In this document: in pieces, positions 1-7,788 of the stretch | How the letters are laid out: the number at the start of each line of letters is the position of its first letter | Numbering within the stretch: the first letter of the stretch is position 1 | Assembly: GCA_963842295.1 (NCBI GenBank) | Contig: CAWJFY010000006.1 | Coordinates: forward strand, 124,001 to 188,000 | DNA length: 64,000 nt | Source: JAJNBA01 sp963842295 | Lineage (GTDB): Bacteria > Actinomycetota > UBA4738 > HRBIN12 | Reading direction: 5' to 3' | Position numbers and translations under genes: made by a program | Notes under the pieces: model-generated | Database searches by the model: none | Seen by the model: the letters and a program-made list of their open reading frames with translations, nothing else | What the model was told of the DNA's origin: nothing

Positions 1-35
1 ATCTTGTGGTCGTCGCAGATCAAGAGCGTGGTCAC
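1..35 (-). CDS. Response regulator, N-terminal fragment (runs off the window)
   Basis: Only the first eleven codons are present, starting at a GTG at 35 and reading MTTLLICDDHK. A hydrophobic strand followed by an Asp-Asp pair is the usual start of a response-regulator receiver domain, where the two acidic residues help bind magnesium. It lies 13 nt downstream of the histidine kinase stop on the same strand, so the two probably form a two-component operon. The DDH start is common in NarL/LuxR-type regulators, but the output domain is outside the window. No strong ribosome binding site precedes the GTG. Confidence 0.6.
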   Translation of the reverse strand, partial: MTTLLICDDHK

Positions 36-48
36 GGGACGCCCACCA

Positions 49-759
49 TCAGCCCTCCACGGGAAGCCGAACGGTGAGCATCGTACCTCCCGCCGGGCCG
101 TCGGAGACCGAAGCCTCGCCGCCGTGCTCATGCGCGATCGAGCGGGTGATGAAGAGCCCCAGCCCCGTCCCGGGGCGATCCTCGTAGTCAGGGGGGCGCC
201 AATCGGCGAAGCGTTCGAAGACGGCCTCGCGCTTGTCTCGAGGGATCCCGGGGCCGTGATCGGCGACCTCGATCAGCGCGTCACCGCCTTCTCGCCGGAG
301 GCGGACCGAGATCGGGGAGTCGGGAGGCGAGAACTCGACGGCGTTGCCGACTAGCTCGCGGACGACGTAGGCGATGTGGATACTGTCGACGGGCGCCTCC
401 ACGGGATCGGCCGCGTCGACCTCGAGGGGGTGGTCGGCCGTCTCCATGGCCTCCACCTCGGCGCGGACGATGGCGCCGAGATCCTGGGTGCGGATGTCGA
501 ACCGAAGCGAGCCCACATCCAGCTTGAGGGCGAGCGCCACCTGTTCCACGGAGCGCTCCAGCCGGTCGGCTTCGTGGCGGATCAACCGCAGGAACTCGCG
601 GCGCTCGTCATCGCTCAAGGCCTCGTAGTGAGCGAGCGTGGTGCCGACGAGCCCCCGGATGGTGGAGACCGGACCCCGGATCTCGTGCGTGAGTTTCGAG
701 ACGAGCTCGGCCCTGCTCAGGAGCCCCTCGCGGGCGTTCTGATCCTCGACTCCGGCCAC
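49..759 (-). CDS. Soluble sensor histidine kinase without a sensor domain
   Basis: A 236-residue kinase made of little more than a catalytic core. The HisKA H-box LTHEIRGPVSTI puts the phospho-acceptor at His25. The HATPase domain follows, with an N-box (RELVGNAVEF, near residue 138), a G1 box (DHGPGI) and a G2 box (GTGLGLFI). There is no membrane segment and no recognisable PAS, GAF or HAMP domain, so the protein should be cytosolic and must receive its signal through a partner or its short N-terminus. It is followed by a response regulator start. The GTG start at 759 is chosen because a TAGAAT -10 element lies six nucleotides upstream, suggesting a leaderless message. Confidence 0.85.
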   Translation of the reverse strand: MAGVEDQNAREGLLSRAELVSKLTHEIRGPVSTIRGLVGTTLAHYEALSDDERREFLRLIRHEADRLERSVEQVALALKLDVGSLRFDIRTQDLGAIVRAEVEAMETADHPLEVDAADPVEAPVDSIHIAYVVRELVGNAVEFSPPDSPISVRLRREGGDALIEVADHGPGIPRDKREAVFERFADWRPPDYEDRPGTGLGLFITRSIAHEHGGEASVSDGPAGGTMLTVRLPVEG

Positions 760-765
760 GCGGGG

Positions 766-771
766 ATTCTA
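766..771 (-). promoter_or_regulatory. -10 element of the histidine kinase gene
   Basis: TAGAAT on the minus strand ends six nucleotides before the GTG start. There is no ribosome binding site in the gap, so transcription probably begins at the start codon. Confidence 0.5.
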
Positions 772-814
772 GGCCGAGCCGGAGCGGGGGAAGGGCCGGA
801 GAACCGATGGGACG

Positions 815-1597
815 CTAGCCGTACGAATGGTCGTCGTCGGGGAAGGTGCCGGCATCCACCTCGCGCATGAACTCCTGCACGGCGTCGGTCATGACGCCTC
901 GGAGATCCGCGAACTTCTTCGCGAGCTTGGGCGTCTTCTCGTTGATCCCCAGGAGGTCGTTGATGACGAGGACCTGCGCGTCGCAGTCGGGACCCGCGCC
1001 GATCCCGATCGTCGGGATCTGCACGGATCGAGTGATCTCGCCGGCCAGCTCGGCCGGCATCGCCTCCAAGACGATCGAGAAGGCTCCGGCCTTCTCGAGC
1101 TGCTCCGCCTGCTCGGCGACCCGCTGAGCGGCCTCGCCGCGGCCCTGAACCTTGTACCCGCCCATCGCGTGCACCGACTGGGGGGTGAGCCCGACGTGGG
1201 CCATCACCGGGATCCCGATCTCGACCAGGCGATGGACGAGGTCGAGGTGCGGCCCTTCGAGCTTCACCGCCTGAGCGCCGCCCTCCTTCACGAGACGACC
1301 CGCATTCCGAACGCCTTCTTCGAGGGACACCTGATATGAGAGGAACGGCATGTCGGCGACCACCATGGCCCGTTCCGCACCACGGGCCACGGCGCGGGTG
1401 TGATGGAGCATCTCCTCCATGGTGACCGGGAGGGTGTCCTCGTACCCCAGGACGTTGTTCCCGACCGAGTCACCCACCAGGAGCACGGGGACACCGACGC
1501 GGTCGAGGATCTGGGCGGTGGGGAAGTCGTAGACGGTGAGCATCGTGAACCTGTGCCCGTCCGCCTTCCACGCCTTCAGGTCGTGGAGAGTCGTCAT
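815..1597 (-). CDS. panB: 3-methyl-2-oxobutanoate hydroxymethyltransferase
   Basis: PanB transfers a hydroxymethyl group from 5,10-methylenetetrahydrofolate to 2-oxoisovalerate to make ketopantoate, the first committed step of pantothenate and coenzyme A synthesis. The 260-residue protein has the normal family length. Family motifs include the metal-binding LLVGDSVGNNVLGY near residue 40, ADMPFLSYQ near residue 85, GIPVMAHVGLTPQ, and IVLEAMP near residue 180 with the catalytic glutamate. The ATG start is preceded by a strong GAAGGAGG ribosome binding site, unlike many neighbours. No other pantothenate gene is adjacent. Confidence 0.97.
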   Translation of the reverse strand: MTTLHDLKAWKADGHRFTMLTVYDFPTAQILDRVGVPVLLVGDSVGNNVLGYEDTLPVTMEEMLHHTRAVARGAERAMVVADMPFLSYQVSLEEGVRNAGRLVKEGGAQAVKLEGPHLDLVHRLVEIGIPVMAHVGLTPQSVHAMGGYKVQGRGEAAQRVAEQAEQLEKAGAFSIVLEAMPAELAGEITRSVQIPTIGIGAGPDCDAQVLVINDLLGINEKTPKLAKKFADLRGVMTDAVQEFMREVDAGTFPDDDHSYG

Positions 1598-1725
1598 CGC
1601 TCGCGCCTCCTTCGAAGTGCACGGCTATCGAGCTGAGTGTATCCGGAGACCGATTGATCTCCCGGCGCCGTCCTCGATGAGGGCTTCGGTGTCGTACCCG
1701 GGTGCTAGCGTCACGCCAGGTCCCG

Positions 1726-1798
1726 TACACTTCTGGGCGACCCTCAGGACTTCCTGCTCCCCTTCGAGGGGGGCCGTCCAGACCAGAGGAGGTGGGGT
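1726..1798 (+). promoter_or_regulatory. rpsF operon promoter and structured leader
   Basis: A TACACT -10-like hexamer at 1726-1731 would start a leader of about 60 nt. Within it, 1758-1772 can fold as a short C-rich/G-rich hairpin with a UUCG-like loop, followed by GGGCCGUCC and then the GAGGAGG ribosome binding site. Leaders of rpsF operons in many bacteria carry an S6:S18-binding RNA with an essential CCG, so the CCG at 1774-1776 is suggestive. The assignment is tentative because no covariation can be tested here. Confidence 0.35.
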
Positions 1799-2146
1799 TT
1801 GAGGGAGTACGAATGCATGCTGATGCTGCCCGCTGAGGCCGATGAGGCCATGGTGGGCACCGCGACAGACAGGATCTCCGCGGTCGTTGCGAAGCACTCC
1901 GGGCAGGTGCGGAACATCGAGCGATGGGGCCGGCGTCGTCTCGCCTACGAGATCGATCACCGGAACGAGGGCTACTACGTCGTGGTCACGTTCTCGGCGG
2001 AGCCGACCGCTCAGGCCGAGCTGGATCGGACGCTGAACCTCGCGGACGAGATCCTGCGCTACAAGGTGGTCGTGCTACCCACCAAGCGTGAGAAGAGATT
2101 GGCAACTTCCCCCGCCTCTGCCGGCGGCGGAGACGCGACACCCTAA
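1799..2146 (+). CDS. rpsF: 30S ribosomal protein S6
   Basis: A 115-residue S6 protein with the family opening REYECMLMLPAEADE and the later segments WGRRRLAYEIDHRNEGYYVV and ILRYKVVVL. S6 sits on the platform of the small subunit and pairs with S18. The start is a TTG at 1799 preceded by GAGGAGG; the ATG seven codons in would remove the first beta strand. It opens the rpsF-ssb-rpsR-rplI operon. The C-terminal tail is short, small and alanine/glycine rich, as in many S6 proteins. Confidence 0.96.
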   Translation: MREYECMLMLPAEADEAMVGTATDRISAVVAKHSGQVRNIERWGRRRLAYEIDHRNEGYYVVVTFSAEPTAQAELDRTLNLADEILRYKVVVLPTKREKRLATSPASAGGGDATP

Positions 2147-2162
2147 GGGGAGTGGACGAACC

Positions 2163-2624
2163 ATGGCGACTGACAACCAAGTGACGCTCGTTGGAAACCT
2201 GACCGACGATCCCGAGCTCCGCTACACGCCCAACGGAGCAGCGGTCTGCAAGTTCAGGATCGCGGTGAACCGCCGGTTCCAGGATGCGAACGGCCAGTGG
2301 AAGGACGGCGACACGTCGTACTTCACGATCAATGCATGGCGGACGCTGGGTGAGAACGCCGCCGAGTCGCTCACGCGGGGGACCCGTGTGATCGTGGCCG
2401 GCAGGCTCAACTACCGCACCTGGGAGAACCAGGATGGTGACAAGCGTTCGGCCATCGAGGTCGAAGCCGACGAGATCGCGCCGAGCCTGAAGTGGGCGAC
2501 CGCGGCCGTGACACGTCAGGCGCGCTCCTCCGCGTCCAGCTCGGGCGACTGGGGCGAGAAGGTCGCGGCGCCCGTCGGCGGGGGCGGAACGGATCAGGAA
2601 GAGTCTCCGATCGATGGCGGGTAG
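2163..2624 (+). CDS. ssb: Single-stranded DNA-binding protein
   Basis: SSB coats single-stranded DNA in replication and repair. Of 153 residues, about 1-112 form the OB fold, with NQVTLVGNLTDDPELRYTPNG at the start, FTINAWRTLGENAAESLTRG and VIVAGRLNYRTW. The remainder is a short Ser/Gly-rich linker. The tail ends EESPIDGG instead of the acidic DDIPF-type tip that usually recruits partner enzymes, which is unusual. The start ATG is 16 nt after the rpsF stop with a GGGG-rich ribosome binding site, and the 3' end overlaps rpsR by 11 nt in another frame. Confidence 0.96.
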   Translation: MATDNQVTLVGNLTDDPELRYTPNGAAVCKFRIAVNRRFQDANGQWKDGDTSYFTINAWRTLGENAAESLTRGTRVIVAGRLNYRTWENQDGDKRSAIEVEADEIAPSLKWATAAVTRQARSSASSSGDWGEKVAAPVGGGGTDQEESPIDGG

Positions 2625-2895
2625 GGGAGGGCCGAAGCCGGCCCGGAAGCCTCGACGCGACAAGGATGAAAAGGCCTGGCAGAAGCGCGGGAAGCGCAAG
2701 TACTGCCAGTTCTGTAAGGACAAGGTGGACCGAGTCGACTACAAGGACGTGATCATGCTGCGCAAGTTCGTCTCTGATCGCGGCAAGATCCGTGCTCGGC
2801 GCGTGACCGGCAACTGCGTCCAGCATCAGCGCGACGTCGCCTCTGCCGTGAAGAACGCTCGCGAGATGGCGCTGCTGCCCTACTCGAGCCGATGA
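2614..2895 (+). CDS. rpsR: 30S ribosomal protein S18
   Basis: A 93-residue S18 with the family core YKDVIMLRKFVSDRGKI and RRVTGNCVQHQRDVASAVKNAREMALLPY. It binds the platform of the 30S subunit together with S6. A CQFC pair near residue 32 plus NCVQHQ near residue 68 could bind zinc, marking a C+ (zinc-containing) form of S18. The ATG lies inside the end of ssb and the stop overlaps the rplI start, so translation of the three genes is probably coupled. Confidence 0.96.
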   Translation: MAGRGGPKPARKPRRDKDEKAWQKRGKRKYCQFCKDKVDRVDYKDVIMLRKFVSDRGKIRARRVTGNCVQHQRDVASAVKNAREMALLPYSSR

Positions 2896-3341
2896 AGGTC
2901 ATCCTGCAGAAGACGGTCGATCGGCTGGGTGACCCGGGGGATGTCGCGGAGGTCGCGGACGGCTACGCCCGCAACTACCTGATCCCTCGTGGCCTGGCCG
3001 TGAAGGCGGAGAAGGGCACCGTCCGGCACGCCGAGAGCCTGAAGCGGGCTCACGAGACGCGGAACAAGGCGCAGAAGGGCGAGTTCGAGTCGGTAGCGGC
3101 GCGCATCATCCAGACACCGGTCGTCGTGACGGCTCGCGCCGGCGACGAGGGCAAGCTCTTCGGTTCGATCACGGCGGCCGACATCGCGGAAGCCCTTTCG
3201 GCCCAGGCGGGCGTCCAGGTCGACCGGCGTGACGTGCACCTCGACGAGCCCATCCGGTCGGTCGGAGCGCACGAGGTGACGGTCCACCTCCATGCGGAGG
3301 TGGATCCGGTCATCACGGTCGACGTCCAGCCGCAGACGTAG
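2892..3341 (+). CDS. rplI: 50S ribosomal protein L9
   Basis: A 149-residue L9 of standard length. The N-terminal domain has MKVILQKTVDRLGDPGDVAEV and the signature GYARNYLIPRGLA, then a long lysine-rich connecting helix, then the C-terminal domain with GKLFGSITAADIAEAL. L9 binds 23S rRNA near the L1 stalk and affects frame maintenance. It shares an ATGA overlap with the rpsR stop and is the last gene before the gap that precedes dnaB. Confidence 0.96.
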   Translation: MKVILQKTVDRLGDPGDVAEVADGYARNYLIPRGLAVKAEKGTVRHAESLKRAHETRNKAQKGEFESVAARIIQTPVVVTARAGDEGKLFGSITAADIAEALSAQAGVQVDRRDVHLDEPIRSVGAHEVTVHLHAEVDPVITVDVQPQT

Positions 3342-3429
3342 AGCCCCGCGGTCGTGTGGCCCGGGCGGGCCTCCACGTACCCTCCCGCGCGTGCTTCCGA
3401 ACAGGCGTTCGGCCTGATGTTTCGCCGTG

Positions 3430-3589
3430 TTGTCCAGAGAGACTCCATCGCAGGGGCTCTGAACATGTCGGCCCAGATACTCACACTATTCCACATGTTG
3501 TCCACATCGCGATCCCGCAGGTCATCGGTGGAGTGACAGGAAACCTTCAGATGCGACCTGCGCGGGAACAATCCACTGTGTTCTCCACT
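3430..3589 (+). promoter_or_regulatory. DnaA-box-like cluster in the gene-free stretch before dnaB
   Basis: The 310-nt stretch 3342-3651 holds no gene. It contains a perfect actinobacterial DnaA box TTGTCCACA at 3498-3506 and weaker matches: TTGTCCAGA at 3430-3438, TATTCCACA at 3487-3495, AATCCACTG at 3571-3579 and TTCTCCACT at 3581-3589. A GGCCCG/CGGGCC inverted repeat at 3358-3371 might end the ribosomal operon. The cluster could let DnaA control dnaB, or be part of an initiation or titration site. No AT-rich unwinding region is evident. Confidence 0.5.
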
Positions 3590-3651
3590 ATCCGCCCGTC
3601 GCGCCTCGGCGTAGCGTCCGCGGTTCGGAGTCCGGGAAAAGGTGACAGGGG

Positions 3652-5031
3652 GTGAGCGGGATCGTCCGCACGGCTGACGACGTCGTCCGCCTTCCTCGGA
3701 ACGGGGATCATCGCGTCCCGCCTCAGAACGTAGAGGCGGAAGCGGCGGCCCTTGGCTCGATGATGCTGTCGGCCGAGGCCATCGCCGACGTCGTCGAGCT
3801 CCTGCAGGCCGAGGACTTCTATCGATCGGCGAACGGACGGGTCTTCGAGGTCCTGCGCGAGCTGTACGCGCGCGGCGAGCCCGTCGATCAGCTGTCCGCG
3901 GTGGAAGCCCTCCGGCGCAAGGGAACGCTCGACGACGTCGGCGGCCCTCTGTACATCCGGGACCTCGCCGACCAGGTCCCCACCCCGGCCTCCGCCGCGC
4001 ACTACGCGCGGATCGTCGCGCAGGCCGCCCTGCTCAGGAGACTGATCGGGGCGGCCGCCGACGTCATGGACATGGCGTACTCGGCTCCGGAAGATCCGGA
4101 ATCGGTCGCGGATGCCGCCGAGCAGCGCATCTACGACGTCGCGCGGAGGGACGATCGCGAAGAAGTCGCCACCTTGCGAGAGCTGATCGACGGAGCGATG
4201 ATCGAGCTCGAACAGATCCAGCATCGCGAGGCCGCGTACACGGGTCTGCCCACCGGGTTCCGGGACCTCGACGAGCTCACCTCCGGCCTTCAGCCGGGCA
4301 ACCTCGTGATCGTGGCGGCCCGGCCGGGCATCGGGAAGTCCTCCCTCGCCATCAACATCGCGCACAACGTGGCGGTGGCAGCCGGGTCGGTCGCGGTGTT
4401 CTCGCTCGAGATGTCGCGGCACGAGGTCGGCATGCGGATGCTCTGTTCGGCCGCCCGGGTGCCTTGGGATCGGATCCGGAGCAAGCGTGTGGGACCCGAC
4501 GATTGGGTGCGGGTGGTCCAGGCGGCCGAGCGCCTGCACGACGCGCCCCTGTCCATCGTGGACTCAGGCAACGTCAACATCGTCGACGTACGTGCGAAGG
4601 CCCGGCGGATGCGGAGCAGCAAGCAGGGTCTCGACCTCATCATCGTCGACTACCTGCAGCTGATGACCTCCGCCGCGGTTCGGCGTCCCGACAACCGCCA
4701 GCAGGAGGTCGCGGAGATCAGCCGCTCGCTCAAGCTCTTGGCCAAGGAGTTGCACATCCCCGTGCTCGCCCTTTCCCAACTGAACCGCAACCCCGAGACA
4801 CGTGCCGACAAGCGACCCCAGCTGTCCGATCTCCGCGAGAGCGGCTCGCTCGAGCAGGACTCGGACGTCGTCGCGTTCATCCACCGGGACGACTCCGATC
4901 CCGAGAAGAAGAAGGAAGCCGAGCTGATCCTCGCCAAGCACCGCAACGGTCCCACCGGTTCGATCAAGCTGAGCTTCGAGCCGTCCCTCACGCAGTTCCG
5001 CAACGCCGCCCGCGGCGACGTCCCGGCGTGA
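3652..5031 (+). CDS. dnaB: Replicative DNA helicase DnaB
   Basis: The hexameric helicase that unwinds DNA at the replication fork. The 459-residue protein has the N-terminal primase-interacting domain (PPQNVEAEAAALGSMMLSAE), then the RecA-like motor with Walker A ARPGIGKSSLA near residues 221-231, VFSLEMSRHEVGMRM, and Walker B LDLIIVDYLQLM near residue 327. DLRESGSLEQDSDVVAFIHR is the DnaB-specific motif. No intein interrupts it, unlike some mycobacterial DnaB. The GTG start is preceded by AAAAGG and follows the DnaA-box-like region. Its stop overlaps the nth start. Confidence 0.97.
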   Translation: MSGIVRTADDVVRLPRNGDHRVPPQNVEAEAAALGSMMLSAEAIADVVELLQAEDFYRSANGRVFEVLRELYARGEPVDQLSAVEALRRKGTLDDVGGPLYIRDLADQVPTPASAAHYARIVAQAALLRRLIGAAADVMDMAYSAPEDPESVADAAEQRIYDVARRDDREEVATLRELIDGAMIELEQIQHREAAYTGLPTGFRDLDELTSGLQPGNLVIVAARPGIGKSSLAINIAHNVAVAAGSVAVFSLEMSRHEVGMRMLCSAARVPWDRIRSKRVGPDDWVRVVQAAERLHDAPLSIVDSGNVNIVDVRAKARRMRSSKQGLDLIIVDYLQLMTSAAVRRPDNRQQEVAEISRSLKLLAKELHIPVLALSQLNRNPETRADKRPQLSDLRESGSLEQDSDVVAFIHRDDSDPEKKKEAELILAKHRNGPTGSIKLSFEPSLTQFRNAARGDVPA

Positions 5032-5720
5032 CCGAGCCGGCCCCGCCGGCCGTCCTTCGGCGGCGGGCCCGGACCGTCCTCAACCGCCTCCGGAAACGCT
5101 ACGGCGAGCTCCTGCCCCCTCGCCGGTCCGACCCACTGGAGGAGCTCGTGCTCACCGTCTTGTCGCAGCACACGAGCGACGTCAACGCTGAGAGGGCGTT
5201 CGAGAGCCTCCGCACCGCGTTCCCCACCTGGGAGGACGTGGTGCGTGCGCCGACCCGAGCGGTCGCGGACGCGATCCGCTCGGGCGGCCTCGCCGACACG
5301 AAGGCGCCGCGCATCCAGGCGATCCTGCGAGAGGTCGCCGACCGGCGCGGTGCCTTCGACCTCTCGTTCCTGGCAGGTCTGTCGGACGATGAGGCTCGAG
5401 CGGAGCTGATGTCGCTGTCCGGGGTCGGGCCGAAGACCGCGGCCGTCGTGCTGTCCTTCTCGTTGGGGCGGGACGCGATGCCCGTGGACACGCACGTGCA
5501 CCGGGTGACGACGCGTCTCGGATTGGTGCCCCCGAAGGCGTCCGCCGAGCGGGCAGATCGGATCCTTCACGAGCTCGTGCCCGAGGGGCTCCGTACACCG
5601 CTCCATGTCGCCCTGATCAGGCTCGGCCGGGAGATCTGCAAGGCCCCGACGCCGCGATGTGCGATCTGTCCCCTCAATGACATCTGCCCGACGGCCCCGC
5701 GCTACCTCGCCGACGGGTGA
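5028..5720 (+). CDS. nth: Endonuclease III
   Basis: A DNA glycosylase/AP lyase that removes oxidised pyrimidines in base-excision repair. The GTG start overlaps the dnaB stop by four nucleotides (GTGA), giving a 230-residue protein. The helix-hairpin-helix LSGVGPKTAAVV carries the catalytic lysine, and MPVDTHVHRV supplies the catalytic aspartate. Four cysteines spaced C-x6-C-x2-C-x5-C near the C-terminus (CKAPTPRCAICPLNDIC) bind the 4Fe-4S cluster. An in-frame opening extends upstream inside dnaB but has no family similarity, so the GTG is preferred. Confidence 0.95.
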   Translation: MTEPAPPAVLRRRARTVLNRLRKRYGELLPPRRSDPLEELVLTVLSQHTSDVNAERAFESLRTAFPTWEDVVRAPTRAVADAIRSGGLADTKAPRIQAILREVADRRGAFDLSFLAGLSDDEARAELMSLSGVGPKTAAVVLSFSLGRDAMPVDTHVHRVTTRLGLVPPKASAERADRILHELVPEGLRTPLHVALIRLGREICKAPTPRCAICPLNDICPTAPRYLADG

Positions 5721-5732
5721 CCGCGCGGCCGT

Positions 5733-5738
5733 TACCAT
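5733..5738 (+). promoter_or_regulatory. -10 element of the methyltransferase at 5746
   Basis: TACCAT lies seven nucleotides before the GTG, within the 25-nt gap after nth. Confidence 0.4.
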
Positions 5739-5745
5739 CCTCATC

Positions 5746-6504
5746 GTGTCGGAACGCTTCAGCTTCGAGGTCGTCGACGCGCTCGACTACGACGAGCTCC
5801 GGCCCGAGTACGCGCCGGAGGCGGTCGCCTGGGTCGCCGAGCGCTGCGGCATCGGCCCCGGTTCGAGGGTGGTCGACCTGGCGGCGGGGACGGGCCGCCT
5901 CTCGGGCCGATTCGTGCAGCTCGGCGTCGACGTGATCGCCGTCGAGCCCGCGGCGAACATGCGCGCGGTCCTGGAGGAACGATTCCCCGCGGTCCGAGCG
6001 ATCGTGGCGACGGCGGAGTCCATGCCCTTGGACGACGGGACGGTCGATGCCGTCGTCGTGGGCAACGCGTTCCACCACTTCGAGCGCGACGCGGCGATGG
6101 CGGAGATCCATCGCATCCTGCGCCCGGGAGGAGCTCTCGCCGTGTTCTGGGCCTGGCCGGCCGATGAGTCGCAGCTGAAGGTCCCCGGCATGCGAGCGAT
6201 CTACGAGGCCATCGACGGGACCCATGCCGAGGCCGCGATCATGGCCGCCCACCGATCGTGGTCCGAGCCGCCGGCGACGGTGGACGGGTTCGATCCGTTC
6301 GAGCGCCAGGAGTTCTCCGCGACCCACGTCCTGCCGGCGGCGCGACTCGGGGATCTCTACGCGACGTTCAGTGACGTCGTCTCGCTGCCCGATCCCACCC
6401 GAGCGTGGTTGCTCGACCGCATCAGGCAGCTGTCGCGCGGACTTCCCGAGACCCTGTATCTCCCCCAAAGGACCGTCGTCGATCTCTGCATCAGAGGGCA
6501 GTGA
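5746..6504 (+). CDS. Class I SAM-dependent methyltransferase
   Basis: A 252-residue methyltransferase of the UbiE/Coq5-like group. Motif I VVDLAAGTGRLSGRFVQLG is near residue 45, the acidic end of strand 2 is IAVEPAANMR, and the later motifs are VDAVVVGNAFHHF and ILRPGGALAVFWAW. These features bind S-adenosylmethionine, but the methyl acceptor cannot be deduced. The GTG start is chosen because the family fold begins soon after and a TACCAT -10 lies just upstream. It is followed by a tRNA gene on the other strand, so it is probably a single-gene unit. Confidence 0.85.
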   Translation: MSERFSFEVVDALDYDELRPEYAPEAVAWVAERCGIGPGSRVVDLAAGTGRLSGRFVQLGVDVIAVEPAANMRAVLEERFPAVRAIVATAESMPLDDGTVDAVVVGNAFHHFERDAAMAEIHRILRPGGALAVFWAWPADESQLKVPGMRAIYEAIDGTHAEAAIMAAHRSWSEPPATVDGFDPFERQEFSATHVLPAARLGDLYATFSDVVSLPDPTRAWLLDRIRQLSRGLPETLYLPQRTVVDLCIRGQ

Positions 6505-6543
6505 GACAACTCTCCACCGGGAGAGAACGGCGGAGCTTCGGAG

Positions 6544-6614
6544 AGCGGGTGAGGGGAATCGAACCCCCGTTTCGAGCTTGGGAAGCTCGCGTTCTGCCAT
6601 TGAACCACACCCGC
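6544..6614 (-). tRNA. tRNA-Gly (anticodon CCC)
   Basis: A 71-nt tRNA reads on the minus strand, with acceptor arms GCGGGTG and CACCCGC, D-arm, anticodon stem CGAGC/GCUCG and loop UUCCCAA giving anticodon CCC. The T-arm has GGUUCGAUUCC. The 3' CCA is not encoded and must be added. Confidence 0.96.
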
Positions 6615-6691
6615 GCGGACCCGCCGCCCCGGGGCGGCAGGCCACAGTGTAGACCAGCGCTCCGGGGGCCTAGCGATCGCAACCCACGTGC

Positions 6692-6697
6692 TAGCGT
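6692..6697 (+). promoter_or_regulatory. -10 element of trpD
   Basis: TAGCGT ends nine nucleotides before the trpD ATG, with no ribosome binding site between. Confidence 0.4.
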
Positions 6698-6706
6698 GCC
6701 GCCCTC

Positions 6707-7747
6707 ATGGGCGAGCCCGACCCGGATCTGTGGCCTCGAACCCTCCAACGCCTGATCGCGGGCGACGCGCTGTCGGCGGACGAGGCCGCCGACGCGATGC
6801 ACGCGATCATGTCCGGAGACGTGACGCCCGCCCAGGTGGGCGGCTTCCTGATGGCGCTGCGCACCAAAGGTGAGACCGTCGATGAGCTCGACGGCCTCGC
6901 TCGCACGGTGCTGGAGTTCGCGCATCCCGTCTCGGCGCCCGCACTCGTGCTCGATACCTGCGGCACCGGCGGCGATCGCAGCGGCACGTTCAACATCTCG
7001 ACCCTCTCGGCGATCGTGGTCGCCGGAGCCGGGGTGCCGGTCGCCAAGCACGGGAACCGCGCCGCCTCCAGCCACTGCGGCTCGGCGGATCTCCTCGAAG
7101 CCCTCGGGGTGAGGATCGATCTCGAGGCGGCCGGCGTCGAGCGCTGTCTCGCGGAGGCGGACATCGGATTCATGTTCGCCCCCGTCTTCCATCCGGCGTT
7201 CGGGCACGCGGCATCGGTCCGCCGCGAGCTCCGCGTTCCCACCTCGTTCAACTTCCTGGGCCCGCTCACGAACCCAGCACGGCCGGCCGCGCAGGTCGTG
7301 GGCGTCTCCGACGAGCGGATGCTCCCGCTGATGGCCGAGGTACTCGCCCGGCGCGGGACGCGGGCCAAGGTCTTTCGCGGGGACGACGGACTCGACGAGC
7401 TGACCACGACGGCGCCGTCGGTGGTGCTGGACGTGAGCGATGGCCAGGTCCGGCAGAGCCGTCTCGATCCCACGGTCCACGGGATCGCCCGAGCTACCCG
7501 GGACGATCTCCATGGCGGCGACCCCGTCGAGGCGGCGCGCGTCGCCTTGTCGATACTCGGCGGAGAGCCGGGGCCGAAGCGGGAAATCGTGCTGCTCAAC
7601 GCGGGCGCCGCGCTGGAGGTCGCCGGGGCCGCCACCGACCTCGACTCAGGGATCGCGCTCGCCAAAGGATCGATCGACGATGGCCAGGCGGCGGCGACGC
7701 TGGACAGGTGGATCGCGGTCTCGCGCGAGACGGGAGGTGATGCATGA
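6707..7747 (+). CDS. trpD: Anthranilate phosphoribosyltransferase
   Basis: TrpD joins anthranilate to phosphoribosyl pyrophosphate, the second step of tryptophan synthesis. The 346-residue protein has the diphosphate-binding loop DTCGTGGDRSGTFNIST near residue 84, the anthranilate channel residues VAKHGNRAASSHCGSADLLE near residue 110, and FNFLGPLTNPA near residue 183. Its length is normal. No other trp genes are next to it, so the pathway is scattered in this genome. A start at the ATG fits the family alignment, and TAGCGT just upstream suggests a leaderless message. Confidence 0.96.
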   Translation: MGEPDPDLWPRTLQRLIAGDALSADEAADAMHAIMSGDVTPAQVGGFLMALRTKGETVDELDGLARTVLEFAHPVSAPALVLDTCGTGGDRSGTFNISTLSAIVVAGAGVPVAKHGNRAASSHCGSADLLEALGVRIDLEAAGVERCLAEADIGFMFAPVFHPAFGHAASVRRELRVPTSFNFLGPLTNPARPAAQVVGVSDERMLPLMAEVLARRGTRAKVFRGDDGLDELTTTAPSVVLDVSDGQVRQSRLDPTVHGIARATRDDLHGGDPVEAARVALSILGGEPGPKREIVLLNAGAALEVAGAATDLDSGIALAKGSIDDGQAAATLDRWIAVSRETGGDA

Positions 7748-7788
7748 ACGTCGAGGAGGAGACCCAGCGTCCACGATGGCCGAACTGA

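Noticed and set aside
3358..3371. A GGCCCG/CGGGCC hairpin after rplI as a clear terminator
   Set aside because: Arms are only 6 bp with a two-base centre and no U-tract; too weak to list as a terminator.
3652..5031. An intein in DnaB, as in some mycobacteria
   Set aside because: The motor domain is continuous with Walker A and B at normal spacing, and the length is normal.
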